This document shows, piece after piece, positions 7,618 to 16,606 of a DNA stretch of 64,000 nt (positions are counted from its first letter, which is position 1; every line of letters begins with the position of its first letter). Under the pieces are notes generated by a model. It did no database searches. It saw only the letters and a list, made by a program, of their open reading frames with translations, and was not told where the DNA came from. The translations under genes and the position numbers were made by a program. The DNA comes from Vibrio natriegens NBRC 15636 = ATCC 14048 = DSM 759 (GTDB taxonomy: Bacteria; Pseudomonadota; Gammaproteobacteria; Enterobacterales; Vibrionaceae), in assembly GCF_035621455.1 (NCBI RefSeq), contig NZ_CP141822.1, positions 2,232,001-2,296,000 of the forward strand, in the 5' to 3' direction.

Positions 7618-10395
7618 GTGCACCTAAGTCCTAACGATTCAAATCAATACCGCTACATTACGCTGAGTAATGATTTGCGCGTGTTGATGATTCATTCCGA
7701 TACAGCTCAACAGTCTGCAGCCGCTCTAGCAGTGAACGTCGGACACTTTGACGATCCTGATGATCGCCAAGGTTTAGCGCACTATTTAGAACACATGCTT
7801 TTTTTGGGTACGGAAAAATACCCTAAAGTAGGCGAATTTCAAAGCTATATTAGCCAACATGGTGGTACAAACAACGCTTGGACAGGAACAGAGCACACGT
7901 GTTTCTTTTTCGATGTCACTCCAAATGCCTTTGAAAACTCGCTAGATCGCTTCAGCCAATTCTTTACCGCACCTTTATTTAACGAGGAAGCATTAGACAA
8001 AGAGCGTCAGGCGGTCGATTCAGAATACAAGCTAAAACTGAATGACGATTCTCGTCGTTTGTATCAGGTTAATAAAGAAGTCATCAATCCAGAGCATCCA
8101 TTTTCAAAGTTTTCCGTAGGGAATATTGATACGCTCGGCGACAGAAACGGTAAGTCTATTCGTGACGAAATCGTCGAGTTTCATCATTCTCAATACTCTG
8201 CTGATTTAATGACGCTAACCCTATTTGGCCCCCAATCCCTTGATGAGCAGCAAGCGTGGGTAGAGCGCATGTTTGCGGCCATCCCTAATCATCAATTGAA
8301 AGGTAAATCGATTGATGTACCTATTGGCACGGAAAACAGCACCGGAATCTTTGTCCAGATTGAGCCCATCAAGGAGTTTCGCAAGTTAATTTTGACTTTT
8401 CCCATGCCGGGAATGGACGAGTATTACGGCACAAAACCCCTCTCCTATTTTGCTCATTTACTGGGCTATGAAGGGGAAGGCAGCTTAATGATTCAGCTTA
8501 AGAGTAAGGGATGGATCACTTCTCTTTCTGCTGGAGGCGGTGCAAGCGGCAGCAATTACCGTGACTTTACCGTGAGTTGTACACTTACACCAACAGGCCT
8601 CGACCACGTCGATGATATCGTTCAGGCAGTATTCCAATATTTAACCCTGATTCGTCAAGAAGGCATGGACGAATGGCGCTACCTGGAGAAACAGGCAGTG
8701 CTCGAATCTGCATTTCGTTTTCAGGAACCGTCAAGGCCGCTTGATTTTGTTAGCCACCTTGTCGTCAATATGCAGCACTATCAGCCGGACGATACCATCT
8801 ACGGCGATTACAAAATGGCAGGTTACGACGAAGCGCTGCAACGTGATTTGTTGAATTACTTAAACATCGACAATGTAAGAGTCACGCTGATTGCCAAAGG
8901 CTTAGACTACGATCGTACCGCAGAATGGTATTTTACTCCGTACTCAGTGACGCCATTTACCAGCGAGCAAAAACGTTTCTTCCATCAAATTGACCCGCGT
9001 TGGCAATTTGTACTGCCCGAGAAGAACCCGTATATATGCTACAACCTTGATCCTATGCCTCTGGAACACGGCAACTCCCTCCCCGAGTTAATTGAAGACT
9101 TGGAAGGCTTCCGCCTATGGCATTTACAAGATGATGAATTCCGCGTGCCTAAGGGCGTGCTCTATGTAGCGATAGACAGTTCGCATGCCGTCGCTTCACC
9201 TAAAAACATCGTCAAGACTCGTCTCTGCGTTGAGATGTTTCTCGACTCACTCGCACAAGAAACTTATCAGGCGGAAATTGCTGGCATGGGCTACAACATG
9301 TATGCCCACCAAGGTGGCGTGACGCTGACTTTGTCCGGCTTTAGCCAAAAGCTTCCCCAGCTATTAGAAATGATTTTGCGCCGCTTTGCCGCTCGTGAGT
9401 TCAGCCAGGCTCGATTTGACACAATCAAACAACAGCTACTCAGGAACTGGCGAAACTCAGCGCAAGATCGCCCTATTTCGCAACTGTTCAACTCGTTAAC
9501 GGGATTATTACAGCCTAACAATCCTCCTTTTGCGACGCTTGCTGAAGCACTGGAGCAAATTGAAGTCGATGAGTTGTCTGTGTTCGTAGAGTCGATTCTC
9601 GCCGAATTGCATGTAGAAATGTTTGTCTATGGCGACTGGCAACGCCAGCAAGCGCATGACATGGCCACCACATTAAAGGATGCACTGCGAGTTAAAGAGC
9701 AGCGCTATGAGGAAGCACTCCGACCATTGGTGATGCTAGGTCAAAACGGCAGTTTTCAGCGTGAAGTGCACTGTGACCAGCAGGACTCGGCTGTCGTGAT
9801 TTATCATCAATGCGAGGATATTGAGCCACGTAATATCGCGCTTTATTCACTGGCAAACCATTTGATGTCGGCGACGTTTTTTCACGAAATCCGCACCAAG
9901 CAGCAATTAGGCTACATGGTCGGCACAGGGAACATGCCGCTTAACCGACACCCTGGTATCGTGCTTTATGTTCAGTCTCCCAATGCAGCGCCTGCAGAGC
10001 TCGTCACCTCTATTGATGAATTCTTAAATGCCTTTTACATGGTGCTGTTAGAGCTCAATGATTATCAGTGGCATACCAGTAAACGCGGCTTATGGAATCA
10101 AATTGCCACACCAGACACCACACTGCGTGGTCGCGCTCAACGCCTTTGGGTAGCAATAGGTAATAAAGACACTGAATTTAATCAGCGAGAGAAAGTACTG
10201 GCAGAGCTTAAAAAGCTGACTCGTGCAGATATGATCCGTTTCGTTGTAAATGAGCTAAAACCTAGAACAGCAAACCGTTTGGTTATGCATTCTCAAGGTC
10301 TGGCTCACATCGATGAACCGCGCATTCACTTAGGTCAGGAAATTGGCTCAATAGAAGAGTTTCAGCTACGACCGAAAGATTGCGGATTAGGATAA
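7618..10395 (+). CDS. Insulinase-family (M16A) zinc metalloprotease, pitrilysin/IDE-like
   Basis: A 925-residue M16 peptidase built from two active-site-type and two inactive half domains. The inverted zinc motif HYLEH is at residues 55-59, with the third ligand E136 exactly 76 residues later. The C-terminal half carries the RTKQQLGYMVGTG segment typical of insulin-degrading enzyme and pitrilysin. Unlike E. coli protease III there is no signal peptide (it starts MHLSPNDSNQYRYITL), so it should be cytosolic and degrade peptides there. Start GTG, with GGAG about 8 bases upstream. It stands alone between its promoter and a small orphan gene. Confidence 0.9.
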   Translation: MHLSPNDSNQYRYITLSNDLRVLMIHSDTAQQSAAALAVNVGHFDDPDDRQGLAHYLEHMLFLGTEKYPKVGEFQSYISQHGGTNNAWTGTEHTCFFFDVTPNAFENSLDRFSQFFTAPLFNEEALDKERQAVDSEYKLKLNDDSRRLYQVNKEVINPEHPFSKFSVGNIDTLGDRNGKSIRDEIVEFHHSQYSADLMTLTLFGPQSLDEQQAWVERMFAAIPNHQLKGKSIDVPIGTENSTGIFVQIEPIKEFRKLILTFPMPGMDEYYGTKPLSYFAHLLGYEGEGSLMIQLKSKGWITSLSAGGGASGSNYRDFTVSCTLTPTGLDHVDDIVQAVFQYLTLIRQEGMDEWRYLEKQAVLESAFRFQEPSRPLDFVSHLVVNMQHYQPDDTIYGDYKMAGYDEALQRDLLNYLNIDNVRVTLIAKGLDYDRTAEWYFTPYSVTPFTSEQKRFFHQIDPRWQFVLPEKNPYICYNLDPMPLEHGNSLPELIEDLEGFRLWHLQDDEFRVPKGVLYVAIDSSHAVASPKNIVKTRLCVEMFLDSLAQETYQAEIAGMGYNMYAHQGGVTLTLSGFSQKLPQLLEMILRRFAAREFSQARFDTIKQQLLRNWRNSAQDRPISQLFNSLTGLLQPNNPPFATLAEALEQIEVDELSVFVESILAELHVEMFVYGDWQRQQAHDMATTLKDALRVKEQRYEEALRPLVMLGQNGSFQREVHCDQQDSAVVIYHQCEDIEPRNIALYSLANHLMSATFFHEIRTKQQLGYMVGTGNMPLNRHPGIVLYVQSPNAAPAELVTSIDEFLNAFYMVLLELNDYQWHTSKRGLWNQIATPDTTLRGRAQRLWVAIGNKDTEFNQREKVLAELKKLTRADMIRFVVNELKPRTANRLVMHSQGLAHIDEPRIHLGQEIGSIEEFQLRPKDCGLG

Positions 10396-10447
10396 AGGAC
10401 TTTGGTTTCAGATAAAATTGGCAGAAATTTGAAATAACGCAATTGCA

Positions 10448-10495
10448 GCTTATGCTCTAATTAGCTTATGCTCCAATTGGCTTATACTCAAATTA
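10448..10495 (+). repeat. Three tandem 16-bp repeats forming the promoter region of the small secreted protein
   Basis: Three adjacent units read GCTTATGCTCTAATTA, GCTTATGCTCCAATTG and GCTTATACTCAAATTA. They end 25 bp before the ATG of the next gene. The third unit holds TATACT, a plausible -10, and the unit boundary 17 bp upstream gives a weak -35 (TTAGCT). The array may be repeated -10-like elements or an iterated operator. Confidence 0.7.
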
Positions 10496-10519
10496 CAACA
10501 ACTTGCATATGAGGCACCT

Positions 10520-10768
10520 ATGAAAAAATTCCTATTAATTGCTGCAGTTCTACTTCCATTCGCATCAGCTCATGCAGAAATCACTGTGAAAGGTGATGAC
10601 TTTGAGCTAAGCAAAGACTGTGTACGCTTGAGCGGTGACAATATCTCTGTGAAGTCAGATGACTGTACTTCTAAAAATTGGGATAAAGACAAGAAGGGTA
10701 ATGCGAGCGTTCACGGTGATGACAACCCAGGTCAGGGTCACAAAGATAAAAAAGACAAGAAGAAATAA
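10520..10768 (+). CDS. Small secreted lysine/aspartate-rich protein of unknown function
   Basis: I do not recognise a family. The 82-residue product has a clean signal peptide (MKKFLLIAAVLLPFASAHA, cleavage after AHA near residue 19) and a mature part of about 63 residues. That part has two cysteines (SKDC, SDDC) that could form a disulfide, repeated VK-S/G-DD motifs, and a lysine/aspartate tail ending HKDKKDKKK. It is predicted to be periplasmic or exported. Its own promoter region and a strong terminator make it a monocistronic gene. Start supported by a GAGG ribosome site. Confidence 0.75.
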   Translation: MKKFLLIAAVLLPFASAHAEITVKGDDFELSKDCVRLSGDNISVKSDDCTSKNWDKDKKGNASVHGDDNPGQGHKDKKDKKK

Positions 10769-10787
10769 TCTCTTCTGCATAATTAAG

Positions 10788-10812
10788 AAAGGCTTGCGAG
10801 ATGCAAGCCTTT
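10788..10812. terminator. Terminator of the small secreted protein gene, shared with fadJ
   Basis: A 10-bp stem, AAAGGCTTGC with GCAAGCCTTT, has a 5-base loop and a T-run on the plus strand. It can also end the converging fadIJ transcript. Confidence 0.88.
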
Positions 10813-10841
10813 TTGTTTTCAACGTTGTTCAGCGCTGAGAA

Positions 10842-12953
10842 TTAATAAAACGTACGTTCTTCACCCGCTCGGGTGAGTAAGCCGTCACAAGGTGCAAATC
10901 GGTCACCGTATTTCGATGCAAATTCATTCATTTTCTCGACCAGCTCTTTCAAGCCATACTGATCCATATAACGGAAAGGACCACCCAAGAATGGTGGGAA
11001 GCCAATACCGAAAATCGCACCAATATCACCATCGCGTGGCGAACGAATAATACCGTCATCTAAACAGCGTACCGCTTCATTCAACATTGGCAGCACACAG
11101 CGCAGGGCAATATCGTTGTCGCTGAGCTTAGACTCAGGCTCAAGTTTCAATAGCTTATAGACAGACTTATCGACTTCTTTCTTCTTACCTTTGTAGGTGT
11201 AGAAACCTTTACCACTCTTACGACCTTTACGGCCGTCGTTGAGCAAAGTATCGAATACATCCGGACCTTTGAAACGCTCGCCCAATTCATTGACCAGAAT
11301 CGGCATGATTTTAGCGCCAATATCCACGCCCACTTCATCAAGCAGTGTGATTGGCCCAACCGGGAAGCCAAAATCCAGTAACGCGTTATCTATCTTTTCT
11401 ATCGGCTCGTTTGCCAGCAAGATATGCGCAGCTTCGTTCATGTAAGGTGCAAGAATGCGGTTTACGTAGAAGCCAGCTTTGTCTTTCACCACGATTGGCG
11501 TTTTGCCCTGTTTCTTGGCTAACGCAACAACCGTAGAAATGGTTTCGTCTGATGTGGTTTCATGCGGGATAACCTCCACCAGCGGCATTTTCTCTACCGG
11601 GCTGAAATAGTGAAGACCGACAATATTCTCTGGACGTTCAGCTTTTTCTGCAATTTTATGGATTGGTAGTGACGATGTGTTGGTCGCAAAAATGGTATCT
11701 GGCTTCGCGTTTGCTTCAATATCCGCGACCATTTGCTGTTTCAAATCAAGGTCTTCAAAAACCGCCTCAATAACCACATCGATCTGGTTGAAACTGGTGA
11801 AGTCTACACCACCCGAAAGCTGCATCATTTTTGCTTGGAGATCCGCTTTAGAGAGAATGCGACGCTTACGTTGCTTGTCGAACAACTTGTAGTTGTAGTT
11901 CAACGCATTTAAGACCCCGTCATTGCTCACATCTTTAATGCGAACCGGCACTTTAGCTTTCGCAACGGAGACATGACTAATGCCAGCGCCCATCAAACCA
12001 CCACCAAGTACACCGACTTTTTTCACGGCAGCAGGCTTAGCATCCGTGCCGTGTTCTTTCTTCATCTCTGTGGTAGCAAAGAAGATGGAACGCAGCGCTT
12101 TCGATTCTGAGCTCATAACCAGTTCGCCGAAGCGCTTCGCTTCAAGCTCCTGGCCTTTAACGAACCCTTTCTCCAAACCATGCTGGATCACTTCCAAAAT
12201 CGCCACTGTAGCAGGATAGTTGCCTCGGGTTTTTTCGTTGGTTTTCTTCGCGGCTTGCTCAAATACAAACTTGCGCCCTAACCCGCTGCCCGACATCAGC
12301 TTTTCTTTGGTCGACTGCTTTTTCTTACCTTTGCTTTTGCCTTTGTCGATAAATTGCTTAGCGACATCAAGCAAAATAGTCTCTGGTACACAGGCATCTA
12401 CTACGCCAAGCTTTTTCGCTTTTTTAGCGCGGAGCTGTTTACCCGTCAGGATTAAATCAAGTGAAGGTAGCAGACCAATTAGTCGAGGAAGTCGCTGTGT
12501 ACCACCAGAGCCTGGTAACAAGCCTAGCTGTACTTCTGGCAGACCTAAACGAGTGATGTCGGATTCCGTACAAACGCGATAGTCACACGCCAGAGCAAGC
12601 TCTAAGCCGCCTCCGAGACAAGGGCCATGAATAGCAGCAACGACCGGATAAGGCAGGTCAGACAATTGTTGGAAGAGTTCTTGTCCTTGTTTTGCCAACG
12701 CTTCCGCTTCGCTTGCGGTAGCACATGCGTCAAGCATGCGTACATCTGCACCCGCAACAAAGTTATCTGGCTTCAGGGAATGAATGATCATTCCTTTGAC
12801 TCCAGTTGAGTCTTTTAGCTGCGCGAAGATTTTCTGCATATCTTCAACAAAAGCCGCCTGTAGCGTGTTCATCTTTTCATTAGGTACATCAATGGCCAAC
12901 CAGGCGATATTCTGCTCGTCAATCTTCAGACTAAATGCTTTTTGTTCGCTCAT
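10842..12953 (-). CDS. fadJ: Fatty acid oxidation complex subunit alpha FadJ
   Basis: A bifunctional beta-oxidation enzyme: an N-terminal crotonase domain (2-enoyl-CoA hydratase/isomerase; [18 protein letters not shown]) and a C-terminal 3-hydroxyacyl-CoA dehydrogenase (NAD-binding [15 protein letters not shown], catalytic [15 protein letters not shown]). At 703 residues it is close to E. coli FadJ (714) and shorter than FadB. A lysine-rich linker ([10 protein letters not shown]) lies between residues 200 and 215. Its ATG overlaps the fadI stop by one base, so the subunits are translationally coupled and form an alpha2beta2-type complex. Confidence 0.96.
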   Translation of the reverse strand: MSEQKAFSLKIDEQNIAWLAIDVPNEKMNTLQAAFVEDMQKIFAQLKDSTGVKGMIIHSLKPDNFVAGADVRMLDACATASEAEALAKQGQELFQQLSDLPYPVVAAIHGPCLGGGLELALACDYRVCTESDITRLGLPEVQLGLLPGSGGTQRLPRLIGLLPSLDLILTGKQLRAKKAKKLGVVDACVPETILLDVAKQFIDKGKSKGKKKQSTKEKLMSGSGLGRKFVFEQAAKKTNEKTRGNYPATVAILEVIQHGLEKGFVKGQELEAKRFGELVMSSESKALRSIFFATTEMKKEHGTDAKPAAVKKVGVLGGGLMGAGISHVSVAKAKVPVRIKDVSNDGVLNALNYNYKLFDKQRKRRILSKADLQAKMMQLSGGVDFTSFNQIDVVIEAVFEDLDLKQQMVADIEANAKPDTIFATNTSSLPIHKIAEKAERPENIVGLHYFSPVEKMPLVEVIPHETTSDETISTVVALAKKQGKTPIVVKDKAGFYVNRILAPYMNEAAHILLANEPIEKIDNALLDFGFPVGPITLLDEVGVDIGAKIMPILVNELGERFKGPDVFDTLLNDGRKGRKSGKGFYTYKGKKKEVDKSVYKLLKLEPESKLSDNDIALRCVLPMLNEAVRCLDDGIIRSPRDGDIGAIFGIGFPPFLGGPFRYMDQYGLKELVEKMNEFASKYGDRFAPCDGLLTRAGEERTFY

Positions 12954-14260
12954 TACTCAACCTCCAGAATCATTGCTGCACCAAGACCACCCGCCGCACA
13001 TGCGGTGTTCAATGCAATACCACCACCTCGACGTTTTAGCTCGCGCAGTGTTTGCGTCATTATGCGCGCCCCCGTTGCTGCAAACGGATGTCCATAAGCA
13101 ATCGAACCACCAAGTACGTTGAATTTATCCATGTCGATTTCACCAATGGCTTTTGAACGGCCAAGGTTTTCTTGAGCAAACTTATCAGAGGCAAACATTT
13201 TCACGTTGGCCAACGCCTGAGCCGCAAAGGCTTCATGCATATCAATCAGAGTCAGATCCGACAATTCCAGCCCTGTATTCTCCAATACCTTCGCCGTCGC
13301 GTAAGAAGGGCCCATTAACATGTCGGTCTCTACGCCAATAGCAGAGAATGCGTAGCCGCGAATGTAGCCAAGGATTTCCATACCAAGCTCTTTCGCTTTA
13401 CCTTCGCGCATGAGCATCACAGCTGCACCACCATCAGTCAGAGGCGTGCTGTTTGCTGCGGTTACGCTGCCATATTGACGGTCAAATGCCGGGCGAAGTT
13501 TTGCGTATCCCTCTAACGTAGAGTCATGACGAACATTGTTGTCTTCTGATATCCACTTTTTATACGGTTCAGGGAACGCAGTCATGACTTCGCCTTGAAT
13601 CTTGCCCTCTTTCCACGCTTGAGACGCCAGTGTATGAGAACGGTGTGCCAGAGCATCTTGCTCTGCACGAGAAATACCGTGCGTTTTCGCCATCTGCTCC
13701 GCCGTTTGCCCCATCGACAAACCCGTCGAGTACTCAGCAACTGCAGGAGGAACTGGCATTAAATCTTTAAGGCTAAGGTTTCTAAGCACATTGAGCTTTT
13801 GGCCGAGCGTTTTGGTCTTGCTGAGAGCCAGCAGGTTGGCTGCAAGCTTTTTGGAAACACCAATCGGTAGTACCGATGAGGAATCAGCGCCACCCGCGAT
13901 ACCGATATCAATCGTGCCTGCCATGATGCTTTCCGTAACATTAACGGCGGCTTGAAAACTCGTGGCACATGCGCGAGTCACACTGTAAGCATCGATATGG
14001 ACATTCATTCCCGTCCCCAATACGATTTCACGTGCAATATTTGGTGCCTCTGGCATTTGTACAACCTGTCCAAATACCACTTGTTCTATTAATTTCGGAT
14101 CAAGATCGGTTCGAGCAAGCATTTCACTTACTACCATCTTCCCTAAATCGACTGCTGGCACTTGGCTAAATTCCGTGCTTTGACGAGCAAAGGGAGTTCG
14201 AAGCCCCGCGACAATAGCAACGCGTTCACCATGACGCGTCTTTACTTCCTGCTTGCCCAT
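12953..14260 (-). CDS. fadI: Acetyl-CoA C-acyltransferase FadI (3-ketoacyl-CoA thiolase)
   Basis: Thiolase subunit of the FadIJ complex, releasing acetyl-CoA from 3-ketoacyl-CoA. The 435-residue protein has the acyl-accepting cysteine in TRACATSF (C98), [17 protein letters not shown] (H391) and the second catalytic cysteine in NTACAAGG (C421). The ATG has a strong AAGGAG site. A FadR-like operator lies just upstream, so fatty-acid-dependent repression is expected. Confidence 0.96.
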   Translation of the reverse strand: MGKQEVKTRHGERVAIVAGLRTPFARQSTEFSQVPAVDLGKMVVSEMLARTDLDPKLIEQVVFGQVVQMPEAPNIAREIVLGTGMNVHIDAYSVTRACATSFQAAVNVTESIMAGTIDIGIAGGADSSSVLPIGVSKKLAANLLALSKTKTLGQKLNVLRNLSLKDLMPVPPAVAEYSTGLSMGQTAEQMAKTHGISRAEQDALAHRSHTLASQAWKEGKIQGEVMTAFPEPYKKWISEDNNVRHDSTLEGYAKLRPAFDRQYGSVTAANSTPLTDGGAAVMLMREGKAKELGMEILGYIRGYAFSAIGVETDMLMGPSYATAKVLENTGLELSDLTLIDMHEAFAAQALANVKMFASDKFAQENLGRSKAIGEIDMDKFNVLGGSIAYGHPFAATGARIMTQTLRELKRRGGGIALNTACAAGGLGAAMILEVE

Positions 14261-14276
14261 TGTTTCTCCTTAATTA

Positions 14277-14297
14277 ACAAGAGGTCTGACCTGATGC
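14277..14297. promoter_or_regulatory. Putative FadR operator of fadIJ
   Basis: The core AGGTCTGACCT is a perfect palindrome. Read on the minus strand, ATCAGGTCAGACCTCTT fits the E. coli FadR pattern of TGGTC-N-GACC type. It sits 17-37 bp before the fadI ATG, where bound FadR would block transcription. Confidence 0.65.
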
Positions 14298-14603
14298 ATT
14301 GTAATCAACTTGTTAAATTTATCAAAGGTGCGTTTAGATAAACGTGAAGCAAGTAGATCAATTACTCTAAAGCACCGCCAATAGCGATTTTAAAACGTTA
14401 CAATGGCTATAAGTCACCTAATATCTGGATTTAAGTAAACTTTTCGCCAAGTGTAATAAAGATTGATCACAAACCGGATGCCTAGATAAATACTAGCTTT
14501 TGGCTTTGATTGATATGAAATACATTATGCTGACGGCGCGATTAACCGACTATGAACAATGAAGATAGTTGAATAAGAACTGGGTTAGAAAGCGAAATTT
14601 AGG

Positions 14604-14632
14604 TAAAAAAAAACCACACAGAACTGTGTGGT
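14604..14632 (-). terminator. Strong intrinsic terminator on the minus strand between fadI and the sigma gene
   Basis: The stem ACCACACA/TGTGTGGT is closed by a GTTC loop and followed on the minus strand by TTTTTTT. It lies 345 bp upstream of the fadI start and so cannot belong to the fadIJ mRNA. Confidence 0.85.
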
Positions 14633-14770
14633 CGGAATATCTATAAAAACAATTAACTTACGCCAATTGAACATTAATCAGTTTCCTGATTAGGAGAAAG
14701 TAAAGTCAGCCTTCAAAAGGAAGTGTCATCTTGCTCAACATGTTAATCACAAGGACTAACGAGATGACAG
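14604..14770 (-). ncRNA. Candidate trans-acting small RNA with intrinsic terminator
   Basis: On the minus strand the sequence folds into a 7-bp hairpin, TAATCAG-GAAA-CTGATTA (14675-14692), with a GNRA tetraloop. An AT-rich single-stranded stretch follows, then an 8-9-bp GC-rich terminator stem, ACCACACAG/CTGTGTGGT (14613-14632), and nine T. No minus-strand gene lies upstream that needs this terminator. The 5' end is uncertain: TATAGT at 14776-14781 (minus strand) is a possible -10, but its -35 is poor. I do not recognise it as a named Vibrio sRNA. Expected length is about 160 nt; the U-tail and unpaired A/U region would suit Hfq binding. Confidence 0.45.
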
Positions 14771-15004
14771 GAGTAACTATAACCGCTTCACTGATCGAGT
14801 TTTTGAAATAGATCAATTTTATATTGATTTAGCGCTTATCAAGCGATCTATTTTTTCAATCTTCCAAATAAATGCATGGCTACTGGTTTTCTATCTGAGT
14901 CGTAATAATGAAACCTGGACCTGACTACTGTGAGACAAAACAGTTGATACTGCTAAACTCTGTATGTCTATCCGAATGACCACACAGTACTGGTTAAATA
15001 ACAA

Positions 15005-15580
15005 ATGGGGGCTCTTGCAGCCATGTTAAAAATGTTTGGAAAGAAAAATTCCAACAGTCCGGTCAACTCTGATATGGACAAACAAAGAAAATATGAATCG
15101 CTCGTTCGGGGCTATCATCGTGATTTATATCGCTATGCTTACTGGTTATGTAAAGATAAAGCGGTAGCCGAAGATTTGGTGCAAGAAACCTGTCTTCGCG
15201 CATGGAAATCTCTAGATAGCTTGCTGGACGAAAAAGCGGCAAAGTCTTGGCTTATTACCATATTAAGACGAGAAAATGCACGCCGGTTCGAACGCAAACA
15301 ATTTGATTTAGTTGATATCGATGACTATGGCAATGATGCAAAGGTCAGCGACGACCCTCATCACCAGCAAGAGTGGCTTCAGGCACAGATCATGAAATTA
15401 GACGTCGAATATCGTGAACCTTTATTTCTGCAAGTCGTAGGCGGTTTCAGTGGAGAAGAGATCGGCGACATACTGGAACTGAACAAAAACACTGTGATGA
15501 CTCGACTATTTCGTGCTCGTAATCAACTTAAAGAGATGTTGGATTCTCAAGATACAAAGAGAGGACAAAAAAATGGATGA
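15005..15580 (+). CDS. ECF-type RNA polymerase sigma factor
   Basis: The 191-residue protein has sigma region 2 (HRDLYRYAYWLCKDKAVAEDLVQETCLRAWKSL, residues about 38-70) and region 4 with a helix-turn-helix (FSGEEIGDILELNKNTVMTRLFRARNQL, about 148-175). There is no region 1 or 3, as in extracytoplasmic-function sigma factors. The start is uncertain, since neither the first ATG nor the one 18 bases later has a good ribosome site. The last codons overlap the next gene by 8 bp (ATGGATGA), indicating translational coupling with a membrane partner. Placement beside fadL hints at an envelope or lipid signal, but that is inference. Confidence 0.88.
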   Translation: MGALAAMLKMFGKKNSNSPVNSDMDKQRKYESLVRGYHRDLYRYAYWLCKDKAVAEDLVQETCLRAWKSLDSLLDEKAAKSWLITILRRENARRFERKQFDLVDIDDYGNDAKVSDDPHHQQEWLQAQIMKLDVEYREPLFLQVVGGFSGEEIGDILELNKNTVMTRLFRARNQLKEMLDSQDTKRGQKNG

Positions 15581-16301
15581 TTTAGAATTTCGTCGTCGTA
15601 TTTTGTCGGATCCAAAACAGAAGGATGAAGAGATACTGCAAGCTTTGGCAGACAACAGTGCTAACCATAAGTTTGTTGAAGACGTTTTGGATCTCGATGA
15701 AAAAATCAAACAGGCTATGAATGTCGATGTGCCTGAAGATCTTGCTGACAAAATTTTGTTCAGCCAAAGTTCGAGCTCTCTTGAACAAAACGTTGTCCGC
15801 CCTACTTTTGCTAAGAAGGCAATGGCTTTGGCTGCATCGGTAGCATTTACAGCTGGCTTGTTAGTTGGTCAGGTCAACTGGAGCAATATTCTCGTCTCAC
15901 CGGCACATGCTACATTGGCGGATACAGCAATCAAACATGTAATAGACGAAGAGCCTTTTGTCCGTCACTTGGATGAAAATGTGCCAAGCACATTCATCAA
16001 CGCCAAAATGTCTCCACTGAATTTTAAGTTCAACCAGAACTTTCCTTACCACGTTTATTACTTAAATCACTGTGGATTCGGAGAGTCTAATGCCGTGCAT
16101 ATGGTTTTTCAGGGTTTAAAAGGTAAAGTCACTATGTTCATTACCAGAATCCCAAGTGAGCAAGCTGTCGACTTCAACAAAGAAGGCATGAGTGGTGTCG
16201 TTCAACCTATAGGTAGCGCAAGTATGATCTTGGTCGGTCAACAAGGCGAGGATATCAATGTGATCGCCAGTAAACTGACCCCTCTAATCCAACCTATGTA
16301 A
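15573..16301 (+). CDS. DUF3379 family membrane protein, probable anti-sigma factor
   Basis: The 242-residue protein has a cytoplasmic N-terminal part of about 80 residues, rich in charged helices, one membrane span at about residues 82-99 (KAMALAASVAFTAGLLVGQ), and a periplasmic domain of about 140 residues with a single cysteine (LNHCGFGES). That topology and the 8-bp overlap with the sigma gene fit an anti-sigma factor, although no zinc-binding HxxxCxxC motif is visible. Start chosen at MDDLEFRRR with a GAGAGG site; upstream codons belong to the sigma gene. The function is inferred from context. Confidence 0.72.
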   Translation: MDDLEFRRRILSDPKQKDEEILQALADNSANHKFVEDVLDLDEKIKQAMNVDVPEDLADKILFSQSSSSLEQNVVRPTFAKKAMALAASVAFTAGLLVGQVNWSNILVSPAHATLADTAIKHVIDEEPFVRHLDENVPSTFINAKMSPLNFKFNQNFPYHVYYLNHCGFGESNAVHMVFQGLKGKVTMFITRIPSEQAVDFNKEGMSGVVQPIGSASMILVGQQGEDINVIASKLTPLIQPM

Positions 16302-16335
16302 TAAGTTGAAACATAATTAGTGTAAAACCCATTAG

Positions 16336-16365
16336 CTGCCGCCTAGTGTCACCTCTATGCGGCAG
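16336..16365 (+). terminator. Weak hairpin after the sigma/DUF3379 unit
   Basis: A 7-bp stem, CTGCCGC with GCGGCAG, has a 16-base loop and is followed only by TTGTGTATTTG. It may terminate poorly or need Rho. Confidence 0.35.
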
Positions 16366-16504
16366 TTGTGTATTTGTAGGACGCAAACGTTTACCGCCTA
16401 CAACCCGCCGCAGCGCCATTAGAGTATAAACTCTAAATATTGCAGTTTAGATGTCATTTCCCTGCATTTAGCATCATTTTTATAATTTTTCCTAAATTTT
16501 ATCC

Positions 16505-16520
16505 AATGGTCGGATTTGTT
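16505..16520. promoter_or_regulatory. Putative FadR operator before the first fadL
   Basis: AATGGTCGGATTTGTT keeps TGGTC-G-GA and the TGTT end of the FadR consensus. It lies about 90 bp before the ATG. Confidence 0.5.
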
Positions 16521-16606
16521 AATAACACTCTTGTGACTACTATCTGCGCCACTGAGCAAAAGCTCGAATTATCGTCCAAAGAGACGAATCTAATAAGGAA
16601 AAACAC

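Larger units (their letters stand above)
14261..15004. other. 744-bp intergenic region between fadI and the ECF sigma gene
   Basis: No protein gene is credible here. From left to right it holds the fadIJ promoter and FadR site, a half CRP-like site (TGATCACA near 14463), a strong minus-strand terminator and the candidate small RNA listed separately, and then the sigma-factor promoter region. An 11-bp inverted copy, ACTGTGTGGTC (14623-14633) and GACCACACAGT (14976-14986), brackets the central 350 bp. Confidence 0.6.
16302..16606. other. 305-bp intergenic region before the first fadL
   Basis: It holds the weak hairpin after the sigma/DUF3379 unit, a FadR-like site and the first fadL promoter. 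No gene is visible. Confidence 0.6.

Noticed and set aside
7446..7634. 62-codon reading frame before the insulinase
   Set aside because: It overlaps the insulinase start, has no ribosome site or family look, and fits better as the untranslated leader.
14623..14986. 11-bp inverted repeats bracketing 350 bp, as if a small transposable element
   Set aside because: The left copy is one arm of the intrinsic terminator, there is no target duplication, and the interior holds the sigma promoter region. Probably coincidence.
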